Positions 59,870 to 64,000 of a DNA stretch of 64,000 nt are shown piece by piece. This DNA is from Sciurus carolinensis (lineage: Eukaryota; Chordata; Mammalia; Rodentia; Sciuridae). The stretch spans positions 4,944,783 to 5,008,782 of the forward strand of contig NW_025920103.1 in the NCBI RefSeq assembly GCF_902686445.1, in the 5' to 3' direction. Within the stretch, counting starts at the first letter, position 1, and each line of letters begins with the position of its first letter. The translations under genes and the position numbers were made by a program. The notes beneath the pieces were generated by a model, which saw only the letters and a program-made list of their open reading frames with translations, had not been told where the DNA came from and did no database searches.

Positions 59870-62800
59870 GAAGTCAAATTGTATGATCTCTGTATGCATA
59901 CGTGTTAACTCCTGCTGACAGCATTCAGGAGGAACTGGAGGAATTTGCAACCTAGTCTCCCAGTATCATTGGAGGTCCAGAGTTATGAGGAATGAAGCCC
60001 TTTTATAGACTGTTGTTAATTTGGATGAAGGTTCTTAAGAGATGCAGTGTAGAATTGATGAAGGATATGGTGTTCTCACGTGCACCATTGTTCTGAGCCG
60101 GCAGGCCACGCCCCCGCCTTGCCACATGTTGAGCTAAGATGGTGCCTGCCGAATACTGGCGGGGCGTGCCTTTCCTGCACACGTAACTGTCAGTCAATAC
60201 TATGTGTGTATCAGGCTAGATAGCATGGTGCTTTATGATTGGCTAAATATGCTTCCTTACTTTCCTCTGATTGACTTTTGTACTTAATATAAACTGGACT
60301 CACTTCCTTAATAAATGAGACTTGATCAGACTTTTGTCCTGTCTCCATTTCTCGTGTCTCTTGTCTTTCCCAATCCCCGCTCCCCCTTCCAGGTTCCTGT
60401 TGTAGTCCTGCGGGTTGGGACACACAATGGTTCTGGAAATGAGTAAATTGTGCTTTGCAGGTCAAGAATGACACAAGAAACCCTATTTGAAAGAAGTCAC
60501 AGTGAAAGAAAGAAAGCAGAGATACTAGACACATGGCGTGTTGGTGGTGGATATAGCCAGTCCAAAAATTAAAAAGGATGCTAAAATTTGAAAATTTGGG
60601 GGGATATACTCTTCCTGCCAACTAAGGTGTATCACAATTTTGGATGTTCTTTAATGTGTCCTCTTTTGATTTTCAGGTTTTGCCCATTTTGGGTATTCAC
60701 TTTTGCTTGTGAGCAGGAAGGTTTTGACTAAATGTCTGATATTGAGTTGCATTCTTGATTTCGAGAGTCATGCTTCTGTGCTGCATATCCCAACGTGAAG
60801 TCGTTTACATTGAAGGTCATTGCAGTAGAGGATGTGGTGCAAGGAAAACCTTTCTTGAGAAGTCCTGTGCTGAAAAAACTAAAAATCACCATATATATTA
60901 TCAGCTGTCCCTTGCAAGCAACAGGAAAGTTCCAGGAACTGGCAAGGGAATTGGTGTCCTTGCAAGGGGAATTAGGGTCAGTCATGATGGTTGCTCACAG
61001 AATGATCTGTCACTGAGTACCACCTGTATCTGTACAGTATGTTGAAGCTGAAGAAATGTCCTGAAATTTCGGACATTGACCTTAAACAATGCCCATTTTG
61101 TTAGTGTCCTTTCACTGAAGTTTGTTTTCACCATGAACGCCCTTCTGCTTTTCAGGCCCCCCAAAGGTTTTTACTCTTTCTTTTGGAGTATTTAACCCTA
61201 AGCTTTGTGCCATTTCTCTTTAAGGATGATGCATGTTCATATTTGGTATTCTTCCCTGTGAAAATGTGTTCACAATGACAAAAGTGGGCTCTTGTTTCCT
61301 CAACTGGCTGGTTCTCTGCATCTTACAGAGGCTAGTAATAGGATTCCTGGCCATTTCTCAGAGGGCCTTGTTCCACAGAGGCACTGTTGTGGTAAAGGGA
61401 ATGAACCCTTGGGTGAACAGAGATTGGCTAGATATTTCTGCATCTGAAGGTGAGTTGAAGGACCTCTGGAAAAATCATGACACGACAAATTCTGAGTGCA
61501 GCCAGTTGTAAGGCAGCAGCCATGGTAGTTGTCCCTGGCAGGTGGAGTGAGCACAGAACAGCTCTCCTTGCCTGGCAGTTCCCTCTTGTTCTCCTTCCAA
61601 CATGCTGAGTGGATGACTCCCTGGTCTCCTCATGAGCCATTACAGAAACCTCCCACCGCCTCTTGGAAGACCAACTCCCCAGGTTGCAGCTGTCTCCTTT
61701 TAGGGCTATCTCTGAAAGGAAGGACAATTGATCACACTGCGTGCAATGTTTCCCAATTCAAGGAGAACCTAATCCAGAGAGGTGCACTGTGTGCTCCCCT
61801 GCCCTGAGCTGTCAGCAGCCATCTTGCTGTGTTTCTGCTAGAACCCTAGGCAAGTTGCCTGACTTGGCCAAATCCCTGGTGTGCCCAGACCTGGAGGAGT
61901 GTTTTCATACAGCAAGGCCTATGGGCCTGGTGCTAAACTGGGTGACCCACGTGCCCTCATACAGCCCTCCATCCCTGCCAGGTTCCCCAGGCCTCGTGTG
62001 AGCTCACTACCCACAGCAGGAGTTAGGTGACTGGGCTTTCATAATGCCCAGTGGTGCCAAACTAGCACAACCACACCTAGCAGGGCTGGAGGGTAGTGTG
62101 AGTTGTCAGGCTTCAGTGGGGTCCCCTGTCCTGCCTGGACCCAGAGCGATCCACAGCCCGCTTGTCTGCACCCCGCACACCAAATAGCTCCACTTCAACT
62201 GGGCCAAGAAGTTTGTATCCCATTTCTTGATAGATCAGGCCCCTGGCCCTCACTCCCTTCCTCTTTCCTCTTACCATCACCATAGAGCTGGCGCTTCTTT
62301 TCAATCTCAGTCTGAAGCAGCCAGGACCAGAAACCTCTCTGGTGGCCATAGGAACCGTGACGCCATTGAGCTATCATGCCGCCCCTCTGTGCCCTCAGGC
62401 GCTGTCTGAAGTGCAGGCACGAGGTCAAAGAAGCCACTGCTCAACATCCAGGAAGCCCAAGGCCTGGAGAAATCCTCTGGGGAGAGAGAAAAATCACGTG
62501 CCCCTACTGGAGCCTGGAACCTCCGCACCCTTCACACTCACAATGCTCAAAGCCCACCCCATCCACTGAGAATAGAGTCACTCTCCCTTCTGCTCTCATG
62601 GCATGGGTGCACTGGAAACCAAAAGTGAGGCAATTTTCACAGTGGAAGGGATTGAAGTTGAAGGATTGAGAGATCCTGGATATGACTTTCAGTCCCTTAT
62701 CTTACTCCATTGAATCTTGAGAGAAAGAGCTGCACACATAACTAGAGGCAGGTGAATATTGGATGAGGAATTTTTTTTTCCTGCCAGTAAATTTCAGTCC

Positions 62801-63513
62801 TGGGAACCCAGACCCATGAGCAATCACCACTTCCCTTTGCCTGTTTCGATTTACTGACAGGGTCCTGAGGCATTCTCTCATTAAGGGAAAAAGGCTTTGC
62901 CCAGGATAAACACCTTCTTCTACCTCGCCCATAAATGAGATGGTAGGCAAGATCCAGCACCTCCACTGGGTTGTGAATTTTGCCCAGATATTTCTTGGTT
63001 GGAAATTGTCCAAGGAAAATGCCCAGAGGAAAAGAGGATGAGAAAGGTGTCAGTGGATTGTGATTGTAAGGGCTAGGGTTCCAGGTGTGAATGATCTCAG
63101 AAATTTCCCTTGATACTAACAACCTGAGCATATTCTGATTCCCACATAGCCCTGACTCTCCTCCTGCCCCCCCAGCCTCCATGCTCACTGACACCATTTT
63201 CTGCTCAGTGATCTGCTACAACCCTTTTCCTCCTCCAATAGACAGAGGTAATGTTTTTCCCCCATGACACACCGCTAGATTGTGGGTCTTGAAGTGCACA
63301 AAATGTTCCTTGCAGGATTGCTGTGAAAAGGAAGATGAAGAGCTCCTTAGGAACTTGTTGGCTTTGTTTGGTATGGGTTTTTGCAGAGAATTTGACAGTC
63401 AGACCAGTAGAGGATGTAGTGGATATGTAAAATGGGCTCCTGCGAAGACAAAGAGATAGCATGGGTAATGACCATGGTAGGAATCCCCAGACCCTCAGAG
63501 ATATAATTTTATA
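59870..63513 (+). repeat. Array unit 4 (truncated, with LTR insertion)
   Basis: It begins like the others but stops in the ID-like segment at about 63500, losing the last roughly 570 bp. It carries a 334-bp solo LTR at 60089. Array sequence is not seen after the SINE at 63522. Confidence 0.92.
60089..60422 (+). mobile_element. Solo LTR, class II ERV (ERVK/IAP-like)
   Basis: A 334-bp element beginning TG (TGTTCTGAGCCGGCAGG) and ending CA (GTTGGGACA). It is flanked by CACCAT (60083-60088) and CACAAT (60423-60428), a 6-bp target duplication with one mismatch, as expected for ERVK. The other units read straight across this site (GCACCATGGTTCTGG). Inside are a TATA-like AATATAAACTGG at about 60285 and AATAAA at about 60310, then a pyrimidine-rich U5. 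There is no internal region, so it is a recombined single LTR. I see no coding sequence. Confidence 0.88.
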
Positions 63514-63521
63514 GGACCAAT

Positions 63522-63729
63522 TTTTTTTCTTTGTACCAGGGATTGACCCCAAGAGTGCTTAACCACTGAGTTATATCCCAAGTTTTTTATTTTTATTTTT
63601 TTATTTTGAGACAGCATCTCTCTAAGTTGCTTGGGACCTTACTAAGTTGCAAAGGTTGGCTTTGAACTCATGATGTTCTTGCCTCAGCCCCCCAAGTTGC
63701 TGAAATTACAATTGAGCACCAGCATGCCT
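63522..63729 (-). mobile_element. B1-dID SINE
   Basis: An inverted ID (GTACCAGGGATTGACCCC, CTTAACCACTGAGTTATATCC) then an inverted B1 (GAGACAGCATCTCTCTAAG, GCCTCAGCCCCCCAAGTTGCTG). GGACCAAT flanks it at 63514-63521 and 63730-63737. It sits at the broken end of the array. From 63738 to 64000 there is AT-rich sequence with nothing recognisable. Confidence 0.9.
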
Positions 63730-64000
63730 GGACCAATCTTTTAATAACAAAAGAATTCTAAAGCATCTTTAAGCTAATATAAGTACAAATTTTATATTTA
63801 AATATATACTTTTGAAAAGAATACTTATTATAAAAAGTAACTCAATGTAAAGAAAATTATTTCTTGTCAACAGAAAGTTAACAGAAAGTTCTATGAGAGA
63901 ATTTTGCATAGACTTCAGGGAATCCCTATGCTATACAATCCTTTACAGAGAATTTTTAAGAGTCTGGGCTAGACGTGATTAATTTGCAATCAATTGATTT

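Noticed and set aside
60083..60428. A full provirus in unit 4
   Set aside because: Only one 334-bp LTR is present between the 6-bp duplications, with no internal sequence.
62069..62080. CTCF motif in array unit 4
   Set aside because: The homologous site reads CTAGGTGTGG on the minus strand and no longer fits the core.
48721..63513. CRISPR array or bacterial-type repeat system
   Set aside because: The units are kilobases long, there are no short repeats with spacers, and the surroundings are plainly mammalian.
48818..63552. Many 60-180-residue frames in the tandem array, some similar between units
   Set aside because: They resemble each other because the DNA is repeated. They start, stop and shift differently in each unit, so there is no sign of protein selection.

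Overview
This is a piece of a rodent nuclear genome. The interspersed repeats point to a squirrel-type rodent (Sciuromorpha): many ID-type elements derived from a tRNA-Ala-like sequence, many B1 elements joined to an ID part (B1-dID type), and young rodent L1s. Most of the window is AT-rich and non-coding, with one 500-base assembly gap (10906-11405). I see no complete, intact protein-coding gene. The only candidate for a living gene is a CpG-island promoter with a first coding exon on the + strand at about 5.0-5.44 kb. It carries a CRE and an RFX X-box, and I do not recognise its product.

Layout. 1-4.9 kb: a microsatellite, an old MaLR-type LTR and an L1 3' fragment. 4.95-5.5 kb: CpG island and exon 1. 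5.5-16.3 kb: probable intron with SINEs, a MER5A-like DNA element and an L1 fragment next to the gap. 16.37-22.77 kb, - strand: a nearly complete 6.4 kb processed retrocopy of MFHAS1 (leucine-rich-repeat/ROC-COR protein) with 5'UTR, coding region, 3'UTR, poly(A) and a 14-bp target site duplication, broken by at least four frameshifts. 22.8-32 kb: AT-rich sequence with an L1 fragment and ID elements. 32.2-33.1 kb: a stray copy of part of the array repeat described below, followed by a U6 snRNA pseudogene.

34.6-47.0 kb: a decayed copy of the IGFBP7/POLR2B locus that still has introns. Three IGFBP7 exons lie on + and three N-terminal POLR2B exons on -, facing each other as I recall for the intact human locus, but with the rest of POLR2B missing. 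A full-length young L1 (35.66-41.89 kb) has jumped into the last IGFBP7 intron. Its ORF1 is broken by a 32-bp tandem duplication and its ORF2 by one stop codon.

48.7-63.5 kb: four head-to-tail copies of a 3.5-3.85 kb unit that I cannot assign to any known family. Three of the four carry a CTCF core motif at the same place, as in CTCF-bearing macrosatellites such as DXZ4. Unit 4 holds a solo class II (ERVK/IAP-like) LTR with a 6-bp target duplication. This array is the best candidate in the window for something undescribed.

All family assignments were made by reading the sequence and comparing it with remembered families. No alignment or database search was run.
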